From Halomonas sp. (GTDB lineage Bacteria > Pseudomonadota > Gammaproteobacteria > Pseudomonadales > Halomonadaceae): a stretch of 64,000 nucleotides of DNA. The first letter of the stretch is position 1. Every line of letters starts with the position of its first letter. This document shows, piece after piece, positions 49,504-60,417 of this stretch. A model generated the notes under the pieces. It was not told where the DNA came from. It saw only the letters and a program-made list of their open reading frames with translations, and did no database searches. Made by a program: the position numbers and the translations under genes. The DNA is taken from the NCBI RefSeq assembly GCF_017983445.1, contig NZ_JAGOBJ010000003.1, positions 124,001 to 188,000 on the forward strand, written 5' to 3'.

Positions 49504-50205
49504 TTAAAAATGGGGTGCAAGCTTTTCATGCAGATATGCACGGTAAGCTACGCGCTCGATTCGGCTATTGGTCAACATGCTTTCCAGCAGCGCTGCACGC
49601 TTTTTGGAAGAGGCCGGCAGCGCCTTGATATGGGTATCGATCCAGATAAGCTGCTGCTGATCATCCATTAACAGATTATCCAGATGCAGGTCGCGGTGGT
49701 AATAGCCCGCCTTGGCGAGCTGAATGATCTGCAGGCTCAACGTCTCGATAAACGTATAGCGGCCAGCCTCATCCAGCATTTCGAAGTAGGCGCTGCCGGT
49801 CATACAGTTCTGCATATGCTCCATGGCATATAGCGAACCTAACGGATTGAAGAAATTCAGCGCCACGCCGTAACCACGCACATCGACCGTGTGCTGGCCT
49901 AACTGCTCAAGAATACGGCGGCTGGTGAATTCCTTGCGCGCATCGTAGCTGCCTGTCAGACGCTTGGAAATAATATCGCGCCCCAGCCAGCGCCAGAAGT
50001 TCTCTTTAGGGGAGTATTTGTCCCGCACCAGTTTGAATAACGTGCCTGACTGCGCCTGAACGTAAAAGTGGCTGCTGCTTTGGCTATCCAGTCGAGGCAT
50101 TGATTCTAAACCGTGCCAGCTCAACCGCGGTGCATGCTGAACTGTACGAATAAAGTACCAATGAGGCCGGCCAGGAAAGAAAAAGCGTTGCAACTTTTTA
50201 TACAT
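49504..50205 (-). CDS. LPS kinase-like (InaA/WaaP/Kdo kinase family) protein
   Basis: The 233-residue protein has a kinase-like catalytic loop, YYHRDLHLDNLLMDDQQQ (HxDLxxxN), followed by LIWIDTH in place of the DFG region, typical of the Kdo/WaaP/InaA lipopolysaccharide kinases. It would phosphorylate the LPS core or a small molecule at the inner face of the membrane. It stands alone among catabolic genes, converging with the TRAP operon, and has nothing obvious to do with them. The substrate is unknown. Confidence 0.78.
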   Translation of the reverse strand: MYKKLQRFFFPGRPHWYFIRTVQHAPRLSWHGLESMPRLDSQSSSHFYVQAQSGTLFKLVRDKYSPKENFWRWLGRDIISKRLTGSYDARKEFTSRRILEQLGQHTVDVRGYGVALNFFNPLGSLYAMEHMQNCMTGSAYFEMLDEAGRYTFIETLSLQIIQLAKAGYYHRDLHLDNLLMDDQQQLIWIDTHIKALPASSKKRAALLESMLTNSRIERVAYRAYLHEKLAPHF

Positions 50206-50287
50206 GTTAAACCTTGTTAAGAAAATTCAACGCTTGAGTCATTAAAGACTAAAGCACTAGCGGCTAACCGCCGGTCTGAAGGTTGCT

Positions 50288-51187
50288 TCACTGATATGCC
50301 CCTGTTTGGCGCTGCCGAAACTCACGCGGCGCCATGGCAGTGTTGCGCTTGAAAAAGCGCGTGAAGTAGGCCGGCTCGGAAAATCCCAGGCTATCGGCAA
50401 TCTGGGCAATCGTCATATTAGTGTAGGTAAGCTGACGCTTGGCTTCCAGAAGGATGCGTTCGTGAAGCACTTGAAGCGCACTACGATCAACCAGTTTTCG
50501 ACACAATAAATTAAGGTGTGCGCTGCTGATATCAAGCTGGGCGGCAAGGGTTTCAATGCTGGGTTGCTCTCGATAGCGCTGCTCGACCAGCGTTTGAAAT
50601 TGTTCAAGATGCTGGCGGCCCTTCTCACGCCGCTGAGGGCTCAGGCGCTTGGCGCTGGCTTTGGAAGGCATGATTAAACGCTCAAGCTCAACCGTCAGCG
50701 CCTGGGCCAATGCTTCAAGCAGCTGATTTCTACCCAGGGCTGGCTGGCGATACTCCTGGTCGATCTGGGCGACCAGCCGGGCAATGCGCGTTGTGCTCTG
50801 GGCAGACGTCAGGCGATAGAAACCAGCCTTCTTTAACAATCTGCCGTCATTCAATGCATTATGCAGATGATCCGCCAACGGTTTCGCCAGGGTAATAATG
50901 TGGCCCTGTATATCTGATGAGAAGAGAAAACCATGAATCGTCATGGCGGGTACAACGATGGCGGCCGTACTCCCAAGTTGATGGCTGGTGCCTTCCAGCT
51001 CCAGCTCAACGCTTCCCTGGCTGATAAACAGAATATGCACAAGATCAGCATGGCGGTGTGGGCGAATGCGCCAGTCATGCAGACGGCTGCGCTCCGGTAT
51101 CGACTCACAGTGCAGAAGATCCGGAGTGGGCCAATGCTGCATTTCACCGTAGAGCTTGAAAATCGGGATGGCGGTATTGGATGACAT
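50288..51187 (-). CDS. pobR: AraC-family regulator of pobA (PobR/PobC type)
   Basis: The 299-residue regulator has an N-terminal cupin (HRHADLVHILFISQGSVELELEGTSHQLGSTAAIVVPAMTIHGF) and C-terminal AraC helix-turn-helix pair (ETLAAQLDISSAHLNLLCRKLVDRSALQVLHERILLEAKRQLTYTNMTIAQIADSLGFSEPAYFTRFFKR). The ATG at 51187 has GGAG ahead. It is divergent from pobA with 147 bases between, the usual pobR-pobA layout in Pseudomonas. It probably activates pobA with 4-hydroxybenzoate. I found no clear paired AraC site. Confidence 0.88.
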   Translation of the reverse strand: MSSNTAIPIFKLYGEMQHWPTPDLLHCESIPERSRLHDWRIRPHRHADLVHILFISQGSVELELEGTSHQLGSTAAIVVPAMTIHGFLFSSDIQGHIITLAKPLADHLHNALNDGRLLKKAGFYRLTSAQSTTRIARLVAQIDQEYRQPALGRNQLLEALAQALTVELERLIMPSKASAKRLSPQRREKGRQHLEQFQTLVEQRYREQPSIETLAAQLDISSAHLNLLCRKLVDRSALQVLHERILLEAKRQLTYTNMTIAQIADSLGFSEPAYFTRFFKRNTAMAPREFRQRQTGAYQ

Positions 51188-51289
51188 GGTTATCTCCACT
51201 CCAGCATGCGACTAAGGTTGAGGCTTTATGCAGGAAAAGTCCAAATAGTAGCCCGTATACTGCCTTATTATGCCTGTCGTTTTATTTAA

Positions 51290-52519
<1,230 letters not shown>

Positions 52520-52546
52520 ACGTTAGTTACTGCTCGCCTACCGCCT

Positions 52547-52570
52547 AGCCCAGGCACGCCTGGGCTTTTT
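52547..52570 (+). terminator. Rho-independent terminator of pobA
   Basis: AGCCCAGG (52547-52554) and CCTGGGCT (52559-52566) pair perfectly around CACG, and TTTTT follows. It lies 27 bases beyond the pobA stop and 15 bases ahead of the end of the converging sdaA gene. Confidence 0.9.
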
Positions 52571-52585
52571 GATGACACAACCGCA

Positions 52586-53968
52586 CTAACACTCAACTGC
52601 ATTAACCGCCAGCCCGCCCTTGGACGTCTCCTTGTACTTGTCCAGCATGTCCTTGCCAGTATCGCGCATGGTGCGAATAACTTTGTCTAACGAGATAAAG
52701 TGAGTGCCGTCGCCATGCAGGGCCATTTGGGCGGCGTTGATCGCCTTGACGGTGGCGATGGCGTTGCGCTCGATGCAGGGCACCTGAACCAAGCCGCCTA
52801 CCGGATCACAGGTCAGGCCCAGGTTGTGCTCCAAGCCAATTTCGGCGGCGTTTTCGACCTGCTCAGGCGTGGCGCCCATGACTTCGGCGAGGCCCGCGGC
52901 GGCCATGGCGCAGGCCGAGCCCACCTCGCCCTGGCAGCCCACTTCGGCGCCGGAGATCGAGGCGTTCTTCTTGCACAGAATGCCGATCGCGCCAGCGGCC
53001 AGCAGAAAGTCCACCACGTTGCGCTCGCTGGCGCCCGCCTGAAACTTCATGTAGTAGTGCAGCACGGCGGGAATAATGCCCGCCGCCCCGTTGGTCGGGG
53101 CCGTCACCATGCGCCCACCGGCGGCGTTCTCTTCATTCACGGCAAGCGCGAAGATATTCACCCACTCCATGGCGGAAAAGGTCGTGGCGATCAGGCAGTC
53201 GTTCTTCTCGGCCGCCTGCAGACGCTGATGCAGCTGCCTTGCCCGGCGCTTTACATTGAGCCCGCCGGGCAGAATGCCTTCATGTGTCAGGCCGTTATCG
53301 ATGCACTCGCACATCACCTGCCAGATGCGCCACAGCTCGTCTCTCACCTCCTGTTCGCTGCGCCAGGTCTTCTCGTTTTCCATCATCAGACGGCTAATGC
53401 TCATGTTCTCGCGTTTGCAGATAACCAGAAGCTCTTCAGCACTGTTGAAGTCGAAGGGGATCTCGGCGGTATCCATGTCTTCAAGCTTGGCATCCACCTG
53501 GTTTTGATCGACCACGAAGCCACCGCCGACCGAGTAATACGTATTGGCGGTCAGCAGGCTGCCGTCTTCGGCAAAGGCGCAAAGCTTCATGGCGTTGGGG
53601 TGATGGGGCAGGCTCTCTTCGTGAAAGATAATGTCCTGAGCCCATTCAAACGTGACGTCTTTCTGGCGCCCCAGCGATAGCTGCTGGGTGTCTTTCAACG
53701 CCGCAATCGTGGGATTGATAATCGAAGGGTCGATGGTGTCGGGCCGCTCGCCGAGTAAGCCCATGACAATGGCGTGGTCGGTTCCATGGCCAATGCCCGT
53801 GGCGGAAAGCGAGCCATACAGGTGTACTTCCAGGCGGCTCACCTGGTCGAGCGTTTGGCTATCGCGCAGAACCGTCACAAACTTGAAGGCTGCCATCATA
53901 GGGCCAACCGTATGCGAACTGGATGGGCCGACGCCAATCTTGAAAAGATCGAAGACACTGATAGGCAT
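52586..53968 (-). CDS. sdaA: L-serine ammonia-lyase (dehydratase)
   Basis: The 460-residue iron-sulfur enzyme opens [30 protein letters not shown], the standard bacterial type, with the iron-sulfur cysteines in the [32 protein letters not shown] region and [19 protein letters not shown]. It turns serine into pyruvate and ammonia. Placed after glyA-sox-purU, it finishes the route from sarcosine and glycine to pyruvate. A structured 72-base element lies in its leader. Confidence 0.95.
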   Translation of the reverse strand: MPISVFDLFKIGVGPSSSHTVGPMMAAFKFVTVLRDSQTLDQVSRLEVHLYGSLSATGIGHGTDHAIVMGLLGERPDTIDPSIINPTIAALKDTQQLSLGRQKDVTFEWAQDIIFHEESLPHHPNAMKLCAFAEDGSLLTANTYYSVGGGFVVDQNQVDAKLEDMDTAEIPFDFNSAEELLVICKRENMSISRLMMENEKTWRSEQEVRDELWRIWQVMCECIDNGLTHEGILPGGLNVKRRARQLHQRLQAAEKNDCLIATTFSAMEWVNIFALAVNEENAAGGRMVTAPTNGAAGIIPAVLHYYMKFQAGASERNVVDFLLAAGAIGILCKKNASISGAEVGCQGEVGSACAMAAAGLAEVMGATPEQVENAAEIGLEHNLGLTCDPVGGLVQVPCIERNAIATVKAINAAQMALHGDGTHFISLDKVIRTMRDTGKDMLDKYKETSKGGLAVNAVEC

Positions 53969-53999
53969 GGAAGACCTCTGAATTGGTAATAAAAAGCCA

Positions 54000-54071
54000 G
54001 CTCACTGTACGTTGGACAGGGTAAACGCGGATTAATGCCGCGTGGCTTACCTGTAGCGCCGAACAGTGAGC
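54000..54071 (-). other. structured leader between purU and sdaA
   Basis: Three nested stems are present. The outer one is GCTCACTGT with ACAGTGAGC (9 bp); the middle is ACAGGGTAA with TTACCTGT (8 bp, one bulged G); the inner is CGCGG with CCGCG around a seven-base loop. On the minus strand the outer stem is followed by TGGCTTTTTATT, then the sdaA start 31 bases on. It may be an attenuator, RNA switch or terminator-like 3' end of the purU transcript. No known riboswitch was recognised. Confidence 0.6.
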
Positions 54072-54121
54072 AGACTTAATTATTGTTCTGCTGATTTGAT
54101 AAATACGTTAATCGGGTAACG

Positions 54122-54988
54122 CTAGTTACCGAACACGACCGTGCGCCCGTTATGCAGGAAAACCCGTCGCTCAAGATGATAACCAATGGCTCGGGCCAGC
54201 GTCAGGCACTCTATATCCCGCCCTTTGGCGACCAAGTCCTCAGGATAGTGCGCATGATCGACCGGCTCCACCCCTTGAGCAATAATCGGCCCCTCGTCCA
54301 GGTCGTTATTGATGTAGTGTGCCGTGGCACCGACCAGCTTAACGCCTTTGTCGTAGGCCTGATGGTAAGGTTTAGCGCCTTTGAAGCCCGGCAGCAGCGA
54401 GTGGTGAATATTGATGGCTCGACCGCTTAAAAGCTCGCACATGCGCGGCGACAGTACCTGCATGTAGCGCGCCAGAATCACCAGTTCCGCTCCAGTGTCC
54501 TCAATGATATCGAGTACCTGGGACTCCTGCTCTGCCTTGGTCTCAGGCGTGATGGACAGATGATAGTAAGGCAGATCATGCCAGCTCGCGAGCGACTCAA
54601 GATCCGGGTGATTGGAGATGATCGCCTTGATATCCAGCGGCAGCTGCCCGGTACGATATCGATAGAGCAAGTCGTTTAAGCAGTGATCTGCCTTGGATAC
54701 CAGAATGACCGCACCTGTGCGCTTGGCTGGCGGGGTCAGTTCAAACGTCATGTTGAAATCGGCGGCGCGGGGCAAAAAATTCTCCTGAAACGCCTGCTCA
54801 TCAAACGCTTCTCGCTCAGGACGAAACTCGGCTCGAATAAAGAAGCGTTCACCCAGCCGATCATCAAACGAGTTAAGTTCGGTGATATAGCAGTGCTGCT
54901 CCTTTAAAAAGCGGGTAACGACATCGACCGTGCCCAAAATGCTGTGGCATTGGGCGGCAAGTATCCAGGTATCCGTCATTCGGCTCAT
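54122..54988 (-). CDS. purU: formyltetrahydrofolate deformylase
   Basis: The 288-residue two-domain enzyme has an ACT-like N-terminus (about 8-85) and a formyltransferase-like hydrolase domain. The latter carries INIHHSLLPGFKGAKPYHQAYDKGVKLVGATAHYINNDLDEGPIIAQ, including the catalytic asparagine/histidine/aspartate of the family. It releases formate from 10-formyl-THF in the cytoplasm, recovering THF for the sarcosine oxidase. It is downstream of soxG (67 bases) in the glyA-soxBDAG-purU operon. A start nine bases later is possible. Confidence 0.94.
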   Translation of the reverse strand: MSRMTDTWILAAQCHSILGTVDVVTRFLKEQHCYITELNSFDDRLGERFFIRAEFRPEREAFDEQAFQENFLPRAADFNMTFELTPPAKRTGAVILVSKADHCLNDLLYRYRTGQLPLDIKAIISNHPDLESLASWHDLPYYHLSITPETKAEQESQVLDIIEDTGAELVILARYMQVLSPRMCELLSGRAINIHHSLLPGFKGAKPYHQAYDKGVKLVGATAHYINNDLDEGPIIAQGVEPVDHAHYPEDLVAKGRDIECLTLARAIGYHLERRVFLHNGRTVVFGN

Positions 54989-55055
54989 GGCGCTTCTCTT
55001 TCATCAGCTTTAACAGCAAGTCGGGGCAGGCCAGCGATGCCGACCTGCCGGCTTA

Positions 55056-55688
55056 TTATTGTGTGTCGATGCCATATTCCGCTGAGGCGTCAAGTAACCA
55101 GCGGTAGCAGTAGTCGGCAAAGCTGCGGCGCACGACCAGCTCCCAGTGCGTCTCGGAAGGGCGGCGCAAAACAACCGTTGCCTTGGCAAACACCGTGGTT
55201 ACGCCCTTGCCGACCGGGAAGGCATTGGGGTGCACATCGTAGGGCGTCGACTTCTTCAGCACGTCAAGCGCCTTCTCGCCGCCAAGCGTGAGTACCGTCT
55301 GGCCGCCACTGGCATTGACGATGCTGAAGTGAGCGTCTCCCAGCGCCTCGCGCAGTGCACGTTCGAGTTTGAACTCCTCGCCACCCGGCACGATCACCAG
55401 CCACTCGTCAGGTGAGAGCCACTGGATGGAACGCTCGCCACTGTCATCATGCTCCAGTGCATTGGGCTTGGCCGGTAGGTTCATACCCAGCGTTGCGCGA
55501 ACCGCTTCATCCAGCACGATGGCTCCGCCACGTAGTACCAGATGACCCATCAGCGCTTTTTCACGCAGGACAACACCTGCCTGGCCGTTAGCGCGGGGCG
55601 CCGGATGCTGCTGGTAGCTCCATGCCATTGGAGATTCGACCTGCGGGTTGCCGTCTGGCACGGTATTAAACTCGCATACATTAGACAT
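55056..55688 (-). CDS. soxG: sarcosine oxidase gamma subunit
   Basis: The 210-residue subunit is of SoxG type, with RANGQAGVVLREKALMGHLVLRGGA, QWLSPDEWLVIVPGGEEF, NASGGQTVLTLGGEKALDVLKKSTPYDVHP and HWELVVRRSFADYCYRWLLDASAEYGI. It folds like the aminomethyltransferase GcvT domain and stabilises the heterotetramer. It overlaps the end of soxA by eight bases. Confidence 0.93.
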   Translation of the reverse strand: MSNVCEFNTVPDGNPQVESPMAWSYQQHPAPRANGQAGVVLREKALMGHLVLRGGAIVLDEAVRATLGMNLPAKPNALEHDDSGERSIQWLSPDEWLVIVPGGEEFKLERALREALGDAHFSIVNASGGQTVLTLGGEKALDVLKKSTPYDVHPNAFPVGKGVTTVFAKATVVLRRPSETHWELVVRRSFADYCYRWLLDASAEYGIDTQ

Positions 55689-58600
55689 GCTGGCGCTCTC
55701 CTTTCGGGTCGATAAACACAGGGCTTACGATTTCAGCTTCATGCACCGTGCCATCGGTCATGGGGATATAGACGGTCTGGCCCATTCTCTCGTGGCCACC
55801 CATCACCACGGCTAGGGCGAAGCCGTGTTTGAGCGAAGCACTGTAGTAGCTCGACGTGACGTGACCCTTCATGTCCATGGGAATCGACTGCTTGCCGTCG
55901 AAGACGATCTGCGCGCCTTCCTCCAGCACTACGCTTGGGTCTTTCGGTTTCAAGCCGACAAACTGCTTGCGGTCCTTGCGCCGGGTATCGGGACGCGACA
56001 AGGCCCGCTTGCCGACCCAGGGGAAAGGCTTGTCGTAGCCGATCGCCCACTGCATGCCGAGATCTTCCGGAGTCACCGAACCGTCGGTATCCTGTCCAAC
56101 AATGATCAGGCCTTTTTCAGCACGCAGAACGTGCATGGTTTCAGTGCCGTAGGGCGTCAGGTTGTACTTTTTGCCGTGCTCGAAAAGCTTCTTCCAGACG
56201 TGCATGGCGTAGTTGGCCTGCACGTTGATCTCAAATGCCAGTTCACCGGTAAACGAGATGCGGAAAATTCGTGCGGGTACTTCGGCGACCGTGGCATCGC
56301 GCCAATCCATGAACTTGAAGTTCTCGCGATCGAGATCCATGTCCGTTAGTTCGGAGAGCAGCTTGCGCGCGTCTGGTCCGGTCACGGTCATGGTCGCCCA
56401 GTGATCGGTCACCGAGTTGAAATAGACCTGAAGCTCTGGCCATTCGGTCTGGTGCCACAATTCCAGCCACTCAAGCACGCCTGCCGCGCCGCCGGTGGTG
56501 GTGGTCATCAGGAAGTGGTTATCACCCAGGCAACTGGTGGTGCCATCATCCATCAGCATGCCGTCGTCTTTACACATCAGGCCGTAACGCACGCGGCCAG
56601 GGGCGAGCTGTGCCCACTTGTTGGTATAGACGCGACCCAGGAACTCGCGGGCATCCGGGCCTTGAATATCGATCTTGCCAAGCGTCGAGGCATCAAGAAT
56701 GCCCACGCCTTCGCGCACCGCCAGACACTCGCGGTTGACCGCATCGTGCATGGTTTCTTTCTTGCCATTCACAGTGCGGGGGAAGTACCACGGGCGTTTC
56801 CACTGGCCCACGTCCTCGAACTCGGCACCGTTTTCCACGTGCCACTGATGCAGCGCGGTGTAACGCTCAGGGTCAAACAGCTCGCCGCAGTGACGACCCA
56901 CGATGGCGCCAAAGGTCACCGGCGTGTAGTTGGGCCGGAACACAGTGGTGCCCACTTCTGGAATTGAGCGCTTCAGGCAGCGTGCAGCAATCGCCATGCC
57001 ATTGATGTTGCCAAGCTTGCCTTGGTCGGTACCAAAGCCGAGAGCCGTATAGCGTTTGACGTGTTCGATGGATTCAAAGCCTTCGCGGGTGGCCACTTCA
57101 ATACCCGCCGCGGTGACATCGTTTTGCAAGTCAACAAACTGCTTGGGCGCACGCAAGGCACTCTTTTCATGCGGCACCTGATAAAGCGCGCAGGAGGGCG
57201 CATCACGCCGCGCTCGCGTGGTGGGCAGTGCCACTTCCCTAGCGTCGTTAAAACCGCACTCCAGCGCTGCTTGACAACCAGCACGCGCGCCATCGGCAAG
57301 CGTTTCGCCGAGGGCGTAATGGCCCGCCACGCCGCCGACAGACTGCATGCCCATGACCTTGCCAGGCACAAAGCCCAACAGCTCTTCATTCCATACCGGA
57401 CGTGTGCCGATGTGTGAGGAGAGGTGGATCACCGGGCTATAGCCGCCGGAGGTGGCGATGGTATCGCACTCAAGCTCTTCGACGTTTCCGGTGACTACAA
57501 AGCGCTCAAGATCGATGGCCGAGACGCGTGCTCCGGTGACGCGCTGGTTGCCGCGCGCTTCGATCACGGCACTGCCGGTGATCACGCGAATACCGCTGTC
57601 GCGTGCCTGGCGAACCAGGTCGCCATCGGGGTTGGCGCGGGCATCGACAATGGCCACTACCTTGCGTCCGGCTTCTTTCCAGTCGAGTGCTGCGCGATAA
57701 GCGTGGTCGTTACTGGTGGAAAGCACCAGACTGTTGCCAGGCACTACCGCATAGCGACGAATGTAGTTGGAAACGGCGCCTGCGAGCATGTTGCCGGGCA
57801 GGTCATTGTTGGCATATACCAGCGGACGCTCATGAGTGCCGCTGGCCAGAACTACCTGGACGGCGCGCACGCGGTGCAGGCGTGCACGTGATTCGCCGGG
57901 GAAGCCTGCTTCACGGGCGGTATCGGCCAAGTGTTCGGTACGCCGCTCGTGCAGGGTGACGAAGTTGTGGTCGTGATAGCCGTTGGCGGTGGTGCGTGGC
58001 AGCAGCGTCACGGTTTCCATGCTGGCAAGCTCATTGAGCGTCTGTTCGACCCAGCGTACGGCGGAAACGCCATACAGCGTCTCGCGGCTATCCAGCAGCG
58101 AGCCGCCCATCTCTTCCTGCTCGTCGCACAGGATCACGCGGGCACCGGAACGCGCGGCAGAAAGTGCTGCGGCCAGGCCCGCCGGGCCTGCGCCAATCAC
58201 CATCACATCGCAGTGATGATGCATGTGATCGTAGATATCCGGATCGGACTCAGTCGGCGCACGACCCAGGCCCGCGCCCATGCGGATATACTTCTCATAG
58301 GTCATCCACATTGAGGCGGGGGCCATGAATGTCTTGTAGTAGAACCCCGGCGGCATGAAACCACCGCCCAGTTTGCCTACCCAGCTCATCACGTCGCGCT
58401 GAACGTTGGGCCAGCCGTTGGTGCTGCGTGCGACCAGACCGTTATATAGGCCTTGCTGTGTGGCGCGCACGTTGGGCACCTGAGTGTCATCCCGTGCGCC
58501 CAGCTGAACCACGGCATTGGGCTCTTCGGCACCGGCAGCAACGATGCCGCGAGCGCGCGAATACTTGAAGCTGCGGTTGACGATATTGACGCCGTTGGCG

Positions 58601-58722
58601 AGCAGCGCCGAGGCCAGCGTGTCGCCCTTGAAGCCTTGGTAGCGTTGGCCGTTAAAGGTGAACTCCAGCACCTGCGAGCGATCGACACGCCCGCCTGCCG
58701 CGATACGATTGGACTGGGTCAT
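55681..58722 (-). CDS. soxA: sarcosine oxidase alpha subunit
   Basis: The 1013-residue subunit has an N-terminal ferredoxin-like segment (about 15-100) and an NAD/FAD-binding domain, DVMVIGAGPAGLAAALSAARSGARVILCDEQEEMGG. Its C-terminal half (about 610-1000) is a GcvT-like folate domain (RECLAVREGVGILDASTLGKIDIQGPDAREFL...). It takes part in oxidising sarcosine to glycine, forming 5,10-methylene-THF and H2O2. It overlaps soxD by four bases (ATGA) and soxG by eight. Full length for the family. Confidence 0.96.
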   Translation of the reverse strand: MTQSNRIAAGGRVDRSQVLEFTFNGQRYQGFKGDTLASALLANGVNIVNRSFKYSRARGIVAAGAEEPNAVVQLGARDDTQVPNVRATQQGLYNGLVARSTNGWPNVQRDVMSWVGKLGGGFMPPGFYYKTFMAPASMWMTYEKYIRMGAGLGRAPTESDPDIYDHMHHHCDVMVIGAGPAGLAAALSAARSGARVILCDEQEEMGGSLLDSRETLYGVSAVRWVEQTLNELASMETVTLLPRTTANGYHDHNFVTLHERRTEHLADTAREAGFPGESRARLHRVRAVQVVLASGTHERPLVYANNDLPGNMLAGAVSNYIRRYAVVPGNSLVLSTSNDHAYRAALDWKEAGRKVVAIVDARANPDGDLVRQARDSGIRVITGSAVIEARGNQRVTGARVSAIDLERFVVTGNVEELECDTIATSGGYSPVIHLSSHIGTRPVWNEELLGFVPGKVMGMQSVGGVAGHYALGETLADGARAGCQAALECGFNDAREVALPTTRARRDAPSCALYQVPHEKSALRAPKQFVDLQNDVTAAGIEVATREGFESIEHVKRYTALGFGTDQGKLGNINGMAIAARCLKRSIPEVGTTVFRPNYTPVTFGAIVGRHCGELFDPERYTALHQWHVENGAEFEDVGQWKRPWYFPRTVNGKKETMHDAVNRECLAVREGVGILDASTLGKIDIQGPDAREFLGRVYTNKWAQLAPGRVRYGLMCKDDGMLMDDGTTSCLGDNHFLMTTTTGGAAGVLEWLELWHQTEWPELQVYFNSVTDHWATMTVTGPDARKLLSELTDMDLDRENFKFMDWRDATVAEVPARIFRISFTGELAFEINVQANYAMHVWKKLFEHGKKYNLTPYGTETMHVLRAEKGLIIVGQDTDGSVTPEDLGMQWAIGYDKPFPWVGKRALSRPDTRRKDRKQFVGLKPKDPSVVLEEGAQIVFDGKQSIPMDMKGHVTSSYYSASLKHGFALAVVMGGHERMGQTVYIPMTDGTVHEAEIVSPVFIDPKGERQHV

Positions 58723-59108
58723 GACGAGGCCTCCTCGTTCAGTGCTTTGTTTTCAGGCCGGGCGCCCACGGTCTGCCAGCCGCCATCGGCCACCTGGACA
58801 CCTTGTTCGTGACGAACGTCGGGCGTTGCCGCCGTAATGGTCGGCTGCTCGCCCATCGGATAGGTCTCGAGAATTTCGTAGGTCGCCGTGTTACGGGTGA
58901 TATTGAAAAACTTGCGACAGCCCACCGAGTGCACCCACATCTCATGGTGAATGCCGCGCGGGTTGTTGCGGAAGAACAGGTAGTCGCCCCACTCCTCGTC
59001 GCTTGCGTTATCCGGGTCAGCGGGGCGCATCAGATGAGCCTGGCCGCGAGCGTGGAACTCCTCTTCCTCGCGGTGCTCCTTGCAGTAGGGGCAGAAGATA
59101 TGAAACAT
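58719..59108 (-). CDS. soxD: sarcosine oxidase delta subunit
   Basis: The 129-residue subunit begins MFHIFCPYCKEHREEEEFHARGQAHLMRP with the zinc-binding cysteine pair CPYC. It then has YLFFRNNPRGIHHEMWVHSVGCRKFFNITRNTATYEI, the usual SoxD pattern with a later cysteine. It is longer than the typical ~90-100-residue SoxD because of a hydrophilic ~30-residue tail. It sits between soxB and soxA. Confidence 0.93.
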   Translation of the reverse strand: MFHIFCPYCKEHREEEEFHARGQAHLMRPADPDNASDEEWGDYLFFRNNPRGIHHEMWVHSVGCRKFFNITRNTATYEILETYPMGEQPTITAATPDVRHEQGVQVADGGWQTVGARPENKALNEEASS

Positions 59109-59120
59109 GTCGGGCTCTCC

Positions 59121-60371
59121 TCAGTGCGCCACGCCAGCGGCGCCGTGTTCATCGATCAGCGCACCGGTATGGAAACGGTCGATGGAAAAAGGCGCAGCGA
59201 TGGGATGCATTTCACCCTTGGCAAGGCTTGCAGCAAACACGTGGCCGGAACCGGGGGTGGCCTTGAAGCCGCCGGTGCCCCAGCCGCAGTTGAAATAAAG
59301 ACCTTTGACCTTCGTCTTGGACAGAATCGGGCAGGCATCCGGGCAGGTATCCACGATGCCGCCCCACTGGCGGTTCATGCGCACCCGAGAGAACATCGGG
59401 AACATCTCGACGATAGCCTGAAGGGTGTGCTCGATGGTCGGGTAGCTGCCGCGCTGGCCGTAACCGACGTAGCCATCGATACCCGCGCCGATAACCAGAT
59501 CGCCCTTGTCGGACTGGCTGATGTAGCCGTGAACGTGGTTAGACATGGTGACCGTGTTGAGAATTGGCTTGAGCGGCTCGGAAACCAGCGCCTGAAGCGG
59601 GTGCGACTCTAGCGGCAGTTTTATGCCTGCCATATTGGCGAGTACGCCTGAATTGCCCGCTGCCACACAGCCTACGGTATTGGCTTCGATATCACCGCGG
59701 TTGGTGTGCACACCCAGTATCTTGCCGTCGCGGATTTTGAAGCCGGTGACTTCGGTGTTCTGCAAAAGATCGACACCCAGCGCGTCCGCGCCGCGCGCAT
59801 AACCCCAGGCGACTGCATCGTGGCGCGCCACGCCGGCACTTTTCTGCCAGGACGCCCCCATGATCGGGTAGCGAGCACGGCTGGAAATATCCAGTTGAGG
59901 CTCGATCTCCTTTATCTGGCCTGGGGTGACCACTTCACTGTCGATACCGTTCAGGCGGTTAGCGTGAACGCGGCGCTGAATGTCGCGCATATCCTGCAGG
60001 GTGTGACCCAGGTTCAACACGCCGCGCTGGGAAAACATCACGTTGTAGTTCAAATCCTGGGAAAGGCCTTTCCACAGATCCAGCGAATGGTTGTAGAGCC
60101 GTCCCGCTTCGTCCCACAGATAGTTGGAACGTACGATGGTGGTATTACGTGCGGTGTTGCCGCCGCCCAGCCAGCCTTTTTCGACCACGGCGACATTCTT
60201 GACGCCGAACTCTTTCGCCAGGTAGTAGGCAGTGGCTAGCCCGTGACCGCCACCACCCACAATGATGACGTCGTAGCGCTTCTTGGGTTCAGGGTTGCGC
60301 CACTGGCGCTCCCAGTTCTCGTGATGACCGAGCGCATGTTTGACCAGTCCGAAGCCGGAATAACGTTGCAT
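59121..60371 (-). CDS. soxB: sarcosine oxidase beta subunit
   Basis: The 416-residue flavoprotein has the FAD motif [22 protein letters not shown] at about 35-56 and a histidine for covalent FMN within [37 protein letters not shown]. It ends in [23 protein letters not shown]. It is the catalytic subunit of heterotetrameric sarcosine oxidase (SoxBDAG). The gene order glyA-soxB-soxD-soxA-soxG-purU is that of the Pseudomonas betaine-catabolic cluster. Confidence 0.96.
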   Translation of the reverse strand: MQRYSGFGLVKHALGHHENWERQWRNPEPKKRYDVIIVGGGGHGLATAYYLAKEFGVKNVAVVEKGWLGGGNTARNTTIVRSNYLWDEAGRLYNHSLDLWKGLSQDLNYNVMFSQRGVLNLGHTLQDMRDIQRRVHANRLNGIDSEVVTPGQIKEIEPQLDISSRARYPIMGASWQKSAGVARHDAVAWGYARGADALGVDLLQNTEVTGFKIRDGKILGVHTNRGDIEANTVGCVAAGNSGVLANMAGIKLPLESHPLQALVSEPLKPILNTVTMSNHVHGYISQSDKGDLVIGAGIDGYVGYGQRGSYPTIEHTLQAIVEMFPMFSRVRMNRQWGGIVDTCPDACPILSKTKVKGLYFNCGWGTGGFKATPGSGHVFAASLAKGEMHPIAAPFSIDRFHTGALIDEHGAAGVAH

Positions 60372-60417
60372 AAAGTTTCTCCTTGATCGGCTCCGTGGAG
60401 CCGGCTGGCGGCTATCG

